64,000 bases of DNA. Origin: JBFXAM01 sp050184295. GTDB taxonomy: Bacteria; Planctomycetota; Phycisphaerae; UBA1845; Fen-1342. The DNA is taken from positions 54,786 through 118,785 of the forward strand of contig JBFXAM010000003.1 of NCBI GenBank assembly GCA_050184295.1, written 5' to 3'. The notes beneath the pieces were generated by a model that ran no database searches, was not told where the DNA came from, and saw only the letters and a program-made list of their open reading frames with translations. Positions 35,627 to 44,154 of this stretch are shown here, in pieces. How positions within the stretch are numbered: the first letter of the stretch is position 1; every line of letters begins with the position of its first letter. A program made the position numbers and the translations under genes.

Positions 35627-36325
35627 GTGTCCACAACCGCCCATCACGTACTTCTCAAGACCATCGTCATCGTCGTTCTTGCCGCGCTCGTCGTGCTGCT
35701 CGCCGCCGGCTGCCCGCTCATCGCCGGCGACGGCGCGCTCTGCGACCCCGCCGATGAGCTGGCGGCACGTCTTGTCGGTCCGCAAGGCCCGCAAGGCGAA
35801 CCGGGCCCGCAAGGCGAACCGGGTCCGCAAGGGGCCCAGGGTGTCCAAGGCGAACAAGGTCCGCCTGGCCCGCAAGGTGAACGCGGGCCTGCCGGCGGCG
35901 ACTTCGGATTCCCCGTCCCTGGTCCGCAAGGCCCGCCCGGCCCGCAGGGAATCCCCGGACGCAGTGACGTGCTCTTCTACGGCACGTTTGACGGCTTGGC
36001 CGGCACGGCCATTCGGACCGACGGCCCCATCGAGCTCACGAGTATCACACGCGAGGCCGTCGGCGCGTACACCGTCCGCATCGGCTGGGTCTATGCCATC
36101 GCCACCGGGCCGCCGGTCGTGATCGCGTCGGTAACCGGCACGCAGGCCGAGGCGGCTCCCGACGGCGCTTATCTGATCACCGCGGGACGGCGCGCCGATC
36201 CAGCGACGGGTTGGGTGTTGATCGACGTGCGGATCCACTCGCTGACTTCCGGCGGCGGCGGGCTCGCGCTCGCGCCGGCGGACGCCGTGTTTCATCTTGC
36301 GGTTTTCGAGCATCAGTTTCCGTGA
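35627..36325 (+). CDS. collagen-like lipoprotein
   Basis: A 232-residue protein starting at GTG 35627 after a GGAGG site. A signal peptide ends in the lipobox LAAGC (Cys29). About 13 uninterrupted Gly-X-Y triplets rich in GPQ, GEP and GPP follow at roughly residues 51-91, then a short break and four more triplets. This predicts a collagen-type triple-helical stalk. The C-terminal 110 residues look like a beta-rich globular head. In bacteria such proteins are usually surface-exposed trimers used for adhesion or spacing. The DNA of the stalk is itself repetitive, so length may vary between strains. Confidence 0.8.
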   Translation: MSTTAHHVLLKTIVIVVLAALVVLLAAGCPLIAGDGALCDPADELAARLVGPQGPQGEPGPQGEPGPQGAQGVQGEQGPPGPQGERGPAGGDFGFPVPGPQGPPGPQGIPGRSDVLFYGTFDGLAGTAIRTDGPIELTSITREAVGAYTVRIGWVYAIATGPPVVIASVTGTQAEAAPDGAYLITAGRRADPATGWVLIDVRIHSLTSGGGGLALAPADAVFHLAVFEHQFP

Positions 36326-36499
36326 GGAGTGGTTCGCTCCACGCGGCGCCGCGCGGTTGCGGACGTGCCAGGTTCGCCGGCATTGCGACGTAGACGCGCC
36401 GCAGCCAGCCGCGAACGTTAGATTGCGAGAGTGCGGCGGCGGCGGCGCCCCGCAGCGCCGTCGGCGGCGATTTCGATCGAGTCGCTGAGGATTGGGTGG

Positions 36500-36904
36500 C
36501 TAGCGCGCCGACGCGACCGCCGTCATCGCCCGCACGCGCCGCCGGGCGCGATCGCGCTCGGCGGTGGCTTCCGCCGAGGTGCCGGTGGCCGCGCGGGCGG
36601 CCGACTCAGCCTTGGCGACCGCTTCGGAAGTGATCTCTGTGGCCAGCAGCGCGTCGGTCGTCAGCACGGTGACGATGTTGTCGTTGACCTGCGCGAACCC
36701 GCCGTCGATAAAGACGCGCCGCGTCTGACCGCTTTGCGCGTAGCGCAGCTGCCCGACGCCCAGTTCGCACATCACCGGCGTGTGATTGTAGAGAATGCCG
36801 TACTCGCCGTCGTGCGCCGGAATGACGACGCTGTCGACCCGCTCGGACAAGACCTGCCGCTCGGGCGTGACGACGACCAGTTCGAGATCGTGCTTCTTCG
36901 CCAT
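36500..36904 (-). CDS. atpC: ATP synthase epsilon subunit (solitary)
   Basis: A 134-residue F1 epsilon subunit with VVTPERQVLSERVDSVVIPAHDGEYGIL, GVGQLRYA and FIDGGFAQVNDNIVTVL, covering the beta-sandwich, and a C-terminal helical region rich in Ala, Glu and Arg. It couples F1 to Fo and inhibits ATP hydrolysis. Normally it follows atpD; here a repeat element and dnaE lie upstream and a collagen-like gene beyond, so it is detached from any ATP synthase operon in the window. Confidence 0.92.
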   Translation of the reverse strand: MAKKHDLELVVVTPERQVLSERVDSVVIPAHDGEYGILYNHTPVMCELGVGQLRYAQSGQTRRVFIDGGFAQVNDNIVTVLTTDALLATEITSEAVAKAESAARAATGTSAEATAERDRARRRVRAMTAVASAR

Positions 36905-37243
36905 GGGACCGGGAATGGTATGCGATCGGCCCGCGCCGTCAAGGGCGGGCGAGCCGCCCGTCGTGGGTCAGTTTCGTGAAAAAGTGGATTTGAAAGGGTG
37001 GTACGGGCGGCTCGCCCGTGTCTTCCGCATGATCGGGCGAGACGCCCGTGCCACCCAGAAGAACATGAACGGGCGGGACGCCCGCGCCACCCGGATCAAA
37101 CTGACGCACTACCAGCAGCTCGCATGGGGAAAGCCCCACCGGGGCTGCGTGGCAGCGCCGGTGCAAGCACGCGACCAACGAGTGCGCCGTGCGTCGGCAT
37201 GACCCTCTTCGCCGCGCGCCGGCACTCGGTCGCCGCCGCCGGC
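36905..37243. other. 339-base gap filled mostly by a repeat element
   Basis: Between the atpC start and the dnaE stop there is no gene. The left 50 bases hold a palindromic GGGCGGGC/GCCGCCC stretch, the middle is the inverted-repeat element listed next, and the right part has no recognisable feature. Confidence 0.5.
36963..37109. repeat. interspersed repeat element with terminal inverted repeats, copy 1 (147 bases)
   Basis: The ends are inverted copies of each other: GTGGGTCAGTTT at 36963-36974 and AAACTGACGCAC at 37098-37109, 11 of 12 bases matching when inverted. Inside are an inverted palindrome (near 37003-37019), one complete 36-base unit with the palindrome CGGGCGAGACGCCCG, and a final partial unit. 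A second, longer copy is at 57721-57939. There is no coding capacity, so it would be a non-autonomous element. Confidence 0.8.
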
Positions 37244-40200
37244 TCACGTGACGCCGACGTATCCCCGCACGCCGCCGCACAACACATTCTCTGCCCCGAC
37301 AAGCGCGCCGAGCTTGCCCAGCAACTCCCCCGTCGGCTCGACGGTCGCCGCCGACCGGCCGCGCACCGTCGCGGCAAACCCGTTGGTCGTCGCGATCTCG
37401 AAGAACACCGGCACGCTGCCGCGCGACTGACGAAACAACTCCCGCAGCGCCGGCAAGGCGTCCGACGCGCTCCCCGTGCTCCGCAGCCGCACCACCAGCT
37501 CCCGCGCGAGCAGCCGTCGCGCTGCCTCCACTGGGATTACCCGCGCCACGCGCACGCTCGGCTCCTCCTTTCGCCGATCGACCGTGCCCTCCACGAACAC
37601 GATCGCGTCGGGTCGCAGGTGCGGCTGCACCTCTTCCAGTGTGTCGGGATAGACGATCGCCTCGACTCCGCCGGCGAAGTCCTCGAGCGTGAGAATGATC
37701 ATCTTCTGTCCGGCGCTGCGCCCTTGCCGAATGAGCACGCTCCGCGACCGGCTCAGCAGCCCGCCGATGAGAACGGGTGTGCGATCCTGAAGCTGCCGCA
37801 GGCCGGCCGTGTTGGTGCTGCTGAAACGCTCGACGAGGTCGGCGCACTGCGTGAGCGGGTGTTTCGTGATATAGAACCCGAGCGTCTCCTTCTCGTACGC
37901 CAGCATCTCCGCGTCGGTCCACTCCTGCACGCCTTGGGCGCGGGCCGATGGCGGCGCGGGTGCGGCGGTCTGGAAAACGCCGAACATGTCGAGCTGTCCC
38001 GCGCGGCGGTCGCGCTGCGCTTCCTGGCCGGCGTCGATGGCGCGCTCGACCGATTCAAAGAGCGCGCGGCGCATCCCGCCGGTGCTGTCGAACGCGCCGG
38101 CCTTGATCAGCGACTCGATCGCGGACTTGTTCACGGCCTGCAGATCGACACGCTCGCAGAACTCGTAGAGGTCTCGGAAGCGCCCGCCGTCCCGCCGCGC
38201 CGCAAGGACCGCGGACACGGCCTTGTGTCCAAGCCCGCTGATCGCGGCAAGCCCGAAGCGGATCGCACCGCGCGACGGCGCGTTCGCGCCGCTCGTCGAG
38301 CCGCCGTTCGACGCGGCGCCGCGGCCGTTCGTGCGCTTCGCATCCCCCGCCGTGACGCCGGCGTAAACCACCGTGAACGCTTCGTCGCTCTCGTTCACGT
38401 CCGGCGGCAACACGGGGATGCCGGCCGAGCCGTCCGCCTGCCGCACGCGGCGGCATTCGTCGATGTACTCGCCGATCTTGGCGGTGTCGCCGCTCTCGTA
38501 CGTGAGCAGCGCCGCCATGAACTCCGCCGGATAATAGGTCTTGAGATACGCGGTCTGAAATGCGACGACGGCGTAGCCGGTCGAGTGCGCCTTGTTGAAC
38601 GCATAACCGCCGAATTGCAGGATGTCCTCGAACACCTGCGTCGCGATTTCGCGCGACACGCCGTGCGCCGCCGCCCCTTGCAGGAACGGCTCGCGCTCCG
38701 CGTCGATCGCGTCGGTCTTCTTCTTCGAGATCGCCTTGGCCAGCCGGAACGCACGCCGCAGCGGCACGTCGCCGAGCCGGTTCACCAGCCGCGACACCTG
38801 CTCCTGGTAGACCATGATGCCATAGGTTTCCTGGAGCACCTCGGTCATGAGCGGGTGCGGCGTGCTCCAGCTCTTTCCGTGTTTGCGCGCGATGTACTCG
38901 TCGATGTACTGCATGGGTCCGGGGCGGAAGAGTGCGTTGGCGGCAATGAGGTCGTAGATGCGGTTGGGGCGCATCTTCATGAGCACGTCGCGCATGCCGC
39001 CAGACTCGAACTGAAACACGCCGCGCGTGTCGCCGCGCGCGAGCATCTGGTAGACGCGCTGGTCGCTGAGATCGAGCCGCTCGAGATCGACCCCGACGCC
39101 GTGGAGCTTTCGGATGAGCGTGCAGGTCAGGTGAATCTGCGAGAGCGTCTTGAGCCCGAGAAAGTCCATCTTCAGCAGTCCGACCTTCTCGACCGTGGCG
39201 CCCTCGAACTGCGTGGTCACGTCGTTCGAGTCGCTCGGTTTGTAGAGCGGGACGAGTTCGTCGAGCGGACGATCGGCGATCACGACGCCCGCCGCGTGCA
39301 CCGATGCGTGCCGCGCGAGGCCCTCCAGCCGCCGGCTCAGGTCGCACACCTTCCGCACCTGGGCGTCGGAGTCGTAGAGCGTCCTGAGTTCCGGCTCCTG
39401 CTCAAGCGCCTTGTCGATCGTCATCTTCAGCTCTTCCGGAACGAGCTTGGCCACGCGATCGGCCTGCGCCAGCGGCACGTCGAGCGCCCGGCACACGTCG
39501 CGAATCGCCGCCTTTGGCTTGAGGCGCCCGAACGTGATGATCTGCGCGACGTGTCCATACTTGCGGCGGACGTACTCGATGACCTCCTGGCGGCGGTTCT
39601 GGCACAGGTCGATGTCGATGTCGGGCATTTCGTCGCGCTCGGGGTCCATGAAGCGCTCGAAATAAAGCCCGTAGTGCAGGGGATCGACGCCGCTGATCCG
39701 CAGGCAATAGCCCACGACCGTACTGCACGCGCTGCCGCGCGCCGCGACCGGGATGTCCTGCTCGCGACAGAATCGCACCACGTCGCCGACGATGAGGAAG
39801 TAGCTGCTGAAGCCCTTGCTGGCGATCACCGAGAGCTCGTAGTCGAGCCGTTCCCGCAATTCCGCGCCGATCTCGCCGTAGCGCTCGCGCGCGCCGTCGA
39901 ACACGAGCTCGCGCAGGTACGCGTCGGCGGTCTTGGGGGGCGGCGGCGTGAACACCGGCGCATAGCGCTTGCCGAGGTCAAACTCGACGTTGCACATCTC
40001 CGCCACGCGCAGCGTGTGCTCCAGTGCGGCGCGGTGCGCGGGGAGCGCCGCGAGCATCTCCCGCGGCGACTTGAGATAGAACTGATCGGTCGGAAATTTG
40101 AAGCGGTCCTCTTCCTGCACGCGCCGGCGCGTGCTGATGCAGCACAGGACGTCGTGGGCCTCGACGTCGTCGTGCGTCAGATAGTGCACGTCGTTGGTCG

Positions 40201-40876
40201 CGATCGTCGCGAGTCCGAGCCGCTTCGCGAGATCGACCAGCTCGGGGTTGATCGCCTTCTGCTCGGACATCCCGTGGTCCTGCACCTCGATGAAGAACCG
40301 ATCGGGGCCGAAGATGTCGAGATAGGTCTCCGCGAGTTCGCGCGCCTGCTTGCGATCCTCGTGCGTCAACGCCTGCGGAATCTCGCCGCCCAGGCACGTG
40401 CTCGTGCACAGCAGCCCGCCGCTGAACTCGCGCAGCACGTCCTTGTCGATCCGCGGCTTGTAGTAGAAACCCTCGAGATAGCCGATGCTGGCGAGCTTGA
40501 TGAGATTGCGATAGCCGGCGAGGTTCTGCGCGAGCAGCAGCAGGTGATACGCGCCCTCGCCGGGGCCGCGCGCCGTGCGGTCGCGCCGGTCCGCGGGCGC
40601 GAGATACATCTCGCAGCCGATGATCGGCTTGACGCCGGCGGCGCGGGCGGCGGTGTAGAACTCGATCGCGCCGAAGAGGTTGCCATGGTCGGTGATCGCG
40701 ACCGCGGGCATGTTCATTTTCTTGCAGGCGGCGACCAGATCCCGGATGCGGCAGGCGCCGTCGAGCAGCGAGTATTCGGTGTGTACGTGCAGGTGAACGA
40801 ACTGCGGCGCGCCGAGCGCTGCGCCGCTCGATTCAGGCGTGGCGCCGCTCGGCTCGGGGGTCGCGCTGCGGATCAT
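37244..40876 (-). CDS. dnaE: DNA polymerase III alpha subunit
   Basis: A 1210-residue replicative polymerase. It opens with a PHP domain (HVHTEYSLLDGACRI, TDHGNL), then the polymerase core with ARGSACSTVVGY, the catalytic PDIDIDLCQNRR, the fingers region HPLMTEVLQETYGIMVYQEQ, and FNKAHSTGYAVVAFQTAYLK; an HhH and an OB domain follow (PVLIGGLLSRSR). It is DnaE1-type in length. One low-complexity stretch of Gly, Ser, Asn and Ala at about residues 845-865 interrupts the region before the helix-hairpin-helix. The ATG at 40876 is preceded by GAGGAT; the 103 extra codons upstream are not conserved in style. Confidence 0.96.
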   Translation of the reverse strand: MIRSATPEPSGATPESSGAALGAPQFVHLHVHTEYSLLDGACRIRDLVAACKKMNMPAVAITDHGNLFGAIEFYTAARAAGVKPIIGCEMYLAPADRRDRTARGPGEGAYHLLLLAQNLAGYRNLIKLASIGYLEGFYYKPRIDKDVLREFSGGLLCTSTCLGGEIPQALTHEDRKQARELAETYLDIFGPDRFFIEVQDHGMSEQKAINPELVDLAKRLGLATIATNDVHYLTHDDVEAHDVLCCISTRRRVQEEDRFKFPTDQFYLKSPREMLAALPAHRAALEHTLRVAEMCNVEFDLGKRYAPVFTPPPPKTADAYLRELVFDGARERYGEIGAELRERLDYELSVIASKGFSSYFLIVGDVVRFCREQDIPVAARGSACSTVVGYCLRISGVDPLHYGLYFERFMDPERDEMPDIDIDLCQNRRQEVIEYVRRKYGHVAQIITFGRLKPKAAIRDVCRALDVPLAQADRVAKLVPEELKMTIDKALEQEPELRTLYDSDAQVRKVCDLSRRLEGLARHASVHAAGVVIADRPLDELVPLYKPSDSNDVTTQFEGATVEKVGLLKMDFLGLKTLSQIHLTCTLIRKLHGVGVDLERLDLSDQRVYQMLARGDTRGVFQFESGGMRDVLMKMRPNRIYDLIAANALFRPGPMQYIDEYIARKHGKSWSTPHPLMTEVLQETYGIMVYQEQVSRLVNRLGDVPLRRAFRLAKAISKKKTDAIDAEREPFLQGAAAHGVSREIATQVFEDILQFGGYAFNKAHSTGYAVVAFQTAYLKTYYPAEFMAALLTYESGDTAKIGEYIDECRRVRQADGSAGIPVLPPDVNESDEAFTVVYAGVTAGDAKRTNGRGAASNGGSTSGANAPSRGAIRFGLAAISGLGHKAVSAVLAARRDGGRFRDLYEFCERVDLQAVNKSAIESLIKAGAFDSTGGMRRALFESVERAIDAGQEAQRDRRAGQLDMFGVFQTAAPAPPSARAQGVQEWTDAEMLAYEKETLGFYITKHPLTQCADLVERFSSTNTAGLRQLQDRTPVLIGGLLSRSRSVLIRQGRSAGQKMIILTLEDFAGGVEAIVYPDTLEEVQPHLRPDAIVFVEGTVDRRKEEPSVRVARVIPVEAARRLLARELVVRLRSTGSASDALPALRELFRQSRGSVPVFFEIATTNGFAATVRGRSAATVEPTGELLGKLGALVGAENVLCGGVRGYVGVT

Positions 40877-41631
40877 CGTCGGAATCCTCGGCGCCGGACG
40901 CGCGGCAAAGTCGCACGCCGGCGTGCGGCAGTTCGCGCCCGACCTTCGACCGCGGAGTTTAGGCGCGCCGCCAAGCGGCGGCAAACCGCGGGGGCGGGGC
41001 AAGACCGCGGTCGGCAGCGGCAATCCGGGCGCGGCGGCGGCGGCGCACAAAACGCGGAGTCCGGCGCCGGTGCGATTCCGAACGCCGTGCACCAAGCACG
41101 GGGCCCGGCCGGCACGCTGGCGCGCCCGGAAAGCCACTTGGCACGGCGGGTGCTGAAACACGATGCGCACGCGGGCCCGCCGCATGGCGCGGCGATTGCT
41201 GACGGGCGGCGGGCGTCCGCTGCCTTACGGGCAAGCGCTCGCGAGGCAGGCGACTCACGTCGCGATCTCGAAGCTGTTCACGAGCCGACGGCCGCCGACC
41301 CGGTTTCGGCGCGGAGCGGCCCGGGCCCGTGTCCAGGGTCGGACCAATCTCGGCAATTATCAGACGTTGTCGCCCGGTCGTTGAGCGCCGCCGCGACTCG
41401 GCGTACGCTTCTCCGCTCGTGCGTCCGCGCGTGCGTGCGTCGCCGGCTGTGCGGGCCGCGTGAAATTCCGAGCGCCGCGTTGGCGAGGGAGCAATAAGCA
41501 GTAGCCCGCGCGGGCGGCGACAAGGGCTGCGCCCGCGGCGCCGGCGGCAATCGGTGAGCGGAAAGCGACCGATGAAGTCCTTGCGATCGACCTAACCCTT
41601 GGTGTTCTTTGAACGAACGAGGCATGCACCC
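40877..41631. other. 755-base gap between divergent dnaE and DUF1573 genes
   Basis: Frames here are GC-driven, Arg/Ala-rich and without motifs, so I call no gene. It should contain promoters for both dnaE and the DUF1573 operon, but I see no clear -35/-10 pair. It is the largest apparently empty stretch of the window. Confidence 0.45.
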
Positions 41632-42888
41632 ATGAAGACGTTGTTCCGATTCGCCGCAGTCGCCGCCGGGCTCTCGCTCGCCGGTCTCAGCTTCGCCCAG
41701 GAAAACAAGCCGGCGCCGACGCCCACGCCCACACCCGGCGCGGTCAGCCCGGCTCCGATCCCACCGCAGCCGCCGCAGCCGGCACCGGTGCCGGGCATGG
41801 CGCCGACCCCGACGCCGAATCCCGACCCCAACGCGCCGCAGCCGAAGCTGGAGATCAGCGAGACGGTGTGGAATTTCGGCGAAGTTTGGGCCGGGGCGGA
41901 GCTGGACAAGGAAATTCAACTGAAGAACGTGGGGCAGGCGCCGCTGAACCTGGCGGTGCGAACGTCGTGCGGCTGCACGCAGGCGAAGAAGCCGAAGGAC
42001 GTGCTGCAGCCGGGCGAATCGGACACGATGAAGATCAGCTACAACTCGAAGAAGCGCCCGGGCAAGGCGAATCAGACGGTGACGATCAACACGAACGATC
42101 CGTCGCAGTCGGTCGTGACGCTGCGTGTTGAAGGCGACGTGAAGAACGTGTTCTCCGCCGAGCCGGGGCCGGCGATCGCGTTCGGCCGGCTGGGCAAGGA
42201 CTCGACCGAAACGCAGAAGATCACGCTGAAGAACGAGTACCCGGACAAGATGACGCTGAAGCTGAAGCAGCCGGTGTCGGGTCCGTTCGAGGTTGAGCTG
42301 AAGGAGCTCGAACCGGGAATGCGGTATGAGCTGTCGGCGACGAGCAAGCCGCCGCTGCCGATGGGGCTGGCGCGTGCGGAGGTGATCCTGGAGACGGGGA
42401 TCGCGATACTGCCGGAGATCGACGTCCACGTGCAGGGCTATGTGCAGCCGCCGGTGATGGTGAACCCGACGGTGCTGTATGTGCCGACGACGGCGACGCA
42501 GAACATGGAGCGGATGGTCCGCGTGACGTATCTGCCAGACAAGCCGATTCAGATTCAGGAAATCAAGTGTAACCTGGCGTCGGTGACGTGGCGTCAGACG
42601 CCGGCGGCGACGCAGCCGGCGGGCGCCGCGGCGATGGCGTTCCACGACGTGCGCGTGACGCTGCCGCCCGCAGCGCAGATCCCCGAGAACGGGGCGCTGC
42701 TTGAGATCGCGACCGACTCGCCTGACCCCGAATACAAGCTGCTGAAGGTGCAGATCACGACGCAGAAGCCGATTCAGGGGATGCCGCCGCCGGTGATCGC
42801 GCAGCCCGCGCCGAATGTGCCGAAACCGCCGGTGCCGCCGGCGACTGGCGAAAAAGGCGAATCGGCGCCGCCGCCGACCAAGCCGTAG
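41632..42888 (+). CDS. exported DUF1573-domain protein
   Basis: A 418-residue protein. A signal peptide (residues 1-23, cleaved after SFAQ or nearby) is followed by a 50-residue Pro/Thr/Ala-rich linker. A DUF1573 domain at about 73-170 has the WNFGEVWAGAELDKEIQLKN opening and the hallmark TSCGCT motif near residue 113. A second Ig-like region follows, and the C-terminus is again Pro-rich. DUF1573 proteins are very common in Planctomycetota and Bacteroidota; their function is unknown and they resemble MSP/ASH-type beta domains. It heads a cluster with a rhodanese and a MauE-like gene. Confidence 0.88.
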   Translation: MKTLFRFAAVAAGLSLAGLSFAQENKPAPTPTPTPGAVSPAPIPPQPPQPAPVPGMAPTPTPNPDPNAPQPKLEISETVWNFGEVWAGAELDKEIQLKNVGQAPLNLAVRTSCGCTQAKKPKDVLQPGESDTMKISYNSKKRPGKANQTVTINTNDPSQSVVTLRVEGDVKNVFSAEPGPAIAFGRLGKDSTETQKITLKNEYPDKMTLKLKQPVSGPFEVELKELEPGMRYELSATSKPPLPMGLARAEVILETGIAILPEIDVHVQGYVQPPVMVNPTVLYVPTTATQNMERMVRVTYLPDKPIQIQEIKCNLASVTWRQTPAATQPAGAAAMAFHDVRVTLPPAAQIPENGALLEIATDSPDPEYKLLKVQITTQKPIQGMPPPVIAQPAPNVPKPPVPPATGEKGESAPPPTKP

Positions 42889-42926
42889 GTTGCGTCGCGT
42901 TCGCGTGGCGCGTCGCGGATGACACC

Positions 42927-42952
42927 AGCGGGCGGGCATGGGCCCGCCCGCT
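42927..42952 (+). terminator. perfect 11-bp hairpin between DUF1573 and rhodanese genes
   Basis: AGCGGGCGGGC at 42927-42937 pairs perfectly with 42942-42952 across the 4-base loop ATGG. It lies 39 bases after the DUF1573 stop and 51 before the next start. There is no T-tract, so it may be a processing or partial termination site that lowers expression of the downstream genes. Confidence 0.5.
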
Positions 42953-43003
42953 CCATCACCGCAGATCGCGGCGCCCCGGGCGGAACTCAGGAGTTTGCGA
43001 GAC

Positions 43004-43525
43004 ATGGCCGCTTTCGTGGTTCGCACGCTGCTGATCCTCGGCGTTTCGGTCGGAGCGTCCGCGGTGTTCGTGCCCGCGACGGGCAACCGCTGGACGATCG
43101 ACCAAGCGGCTCTGGCAAAAGAGCAGGAGTTGAAGAAACGGATCGACCACGTTCAGGACGACGCCAAGCGCCTGGCGCTCAAGGCGCGGGCCGGCATCGA
43201 CGTGGAGCAGCTCCGGGCGCTTGTCGCCGGCGGCGCGCTGGTCATTGACGCGCGCACTCCCGACCTGTTCGCCAAGGGGCACCTGAAAGCCGATCTGGTC
43301 ATCAATGTGCCCGCCGAAGAGGTGACGAGCATGCTCGGCGCGCTGACGCCGGATGCGGTGCAGGGCCGGCCGATTGTCATCTATTGCAACTCCGAGGATT
43401 GTCCGCTCTCGGAAGTGGTTTTCGAGGAGCTCGAGCGCGCGTTCGGCTATCCGCAGATGTACATCTTTTTCCCCGGGTGGACGGGCATCGAGCAGGCCGG
43501 GCTGGAGATTGCGACGCCCGGCTGA
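43004..43525 (+). CDS. membrane-anchored rhodanese-like protein
   Basis: A 173-residue protein with one N-terminal hydrophobic segment (about 3-23), a charged helical stretch, and a rhodanese domain from about residue 68 (VIDARTPDLFAKGHLKADLVINVP). The active-site loop is VIYCNSEDCPLSE, with a plausible catalytic Cys, so sulfur transfer is possible. The start follows CAGGAG. It lies between the DUF1573 and MauE-like genes; the trio may handle periplasmic thiols or sulfur, which is inference. Confidence 0.82.
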   Translation: MAAFVVRTLLILGVSVGASAVFVPATGNRWTIDQAALAKEQELKKRIDHVQDDAKRLALKARAGIDVEQLRALVAGGALVIDARTPDLFAKGHLKADLVINVPAEEVTSMLGALTPDAVQGRPIVIYCNSEDCPLSEVVFEELERAFGYPQMYIFFPGWTGIEQAGLEIATPG

Positions 43526-43611
43526 CGCGGTTTGGACCGCGAGTCGCGCGCCGCCGACACGCTCGCCGCTGGCGCCCCGTGCCGATGAATACCTGACTCC
43601 GCGAGGCTGAC

Positions 43612-44154
43612 GTGCCCGAGATTCCGATCGACCCCCGCCGCGCCGCACTGCAAGGAACAGCGATCCTCGCGCGCGTCGTCGTCGGCGGTGTGTTTGCGCT
43701 CGCGGCGACGATGAAGCTGGGCGACCTCGGAGCGTTCGCGAAGGAAGTCCGCGGATACCAGGTCGCGCCGGACGCGTGGAGCCACGCGATCGCGAACGTC
43801 GTTCCGTGGCTCGAACTGATCGCGGTCGCGTGCCTGATCACCGGCGTGCTCCGCCGAGAGGGCCGGGCATTGCTGCTGGCGATGCTCGTGGGATTCACGG
43901 GGCTGAAGTTCTGGGTGATCTACAAGGGGCTGAAGATCACGTGCGGCTGCTTTGGTAACACCGTGCTGACCAAGGTCTTCAGCGGCAACCTGGGGATCGC
44001 GCTCAACCTGGTGCTCATCACGCTGCTGCTCGTCGAGTACTTCGCCGCACGGGCGCTCCGCCGCCGCGTGCGCGCAACGTCCACGGCGAGCGTCGCGCGC
44101 TCGGATGTGCACGCCCCCGCTACGGCAGCGCCAGCAGCGCCTCCAGGCGCGTGA
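43612..44154 (+). CDS. MauE/DoxX-like membrane protein
   Basis: A 180-residue integral membrane protein starting at GTG 43612, with about four hydrophobic segments. It has ARVVVGGVFALAATMKLGD in the first helix and KITCGCFGN in a later loop, the Cys-Gly-Cys pattern of the MauE/DoxX-type family implicated in disulfide or quinone redox. The C-terminal 30 residues are polar and Ala/Pro-rich. Its 3' end overlaps the convergent dockerin-like gene by about 35 bases. Confidence 0.82.
   Translation: MPEIPIDPRRAALQGTAILARVVVGGVFALAATMKLGDLGAFAKEVRGYQVAPDAWSHAIANVVPWLELIAVACLITGVLRREGRALLLAMLVGFTGLKFWVIYKGLKITCGCFGNTVLTKVFSGNLGIALNLVLITLLLVEYFAARALRRRVRATSTASVARSDVHAPATAAPAAPPGA

Noticed and set aside
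36998..41497. A 1499-codon plus-strand frame opposite dnaE
   Set aside because: The minus strand encodes a complete DNA polymerase III alpha subunit with all catalytic motifs.
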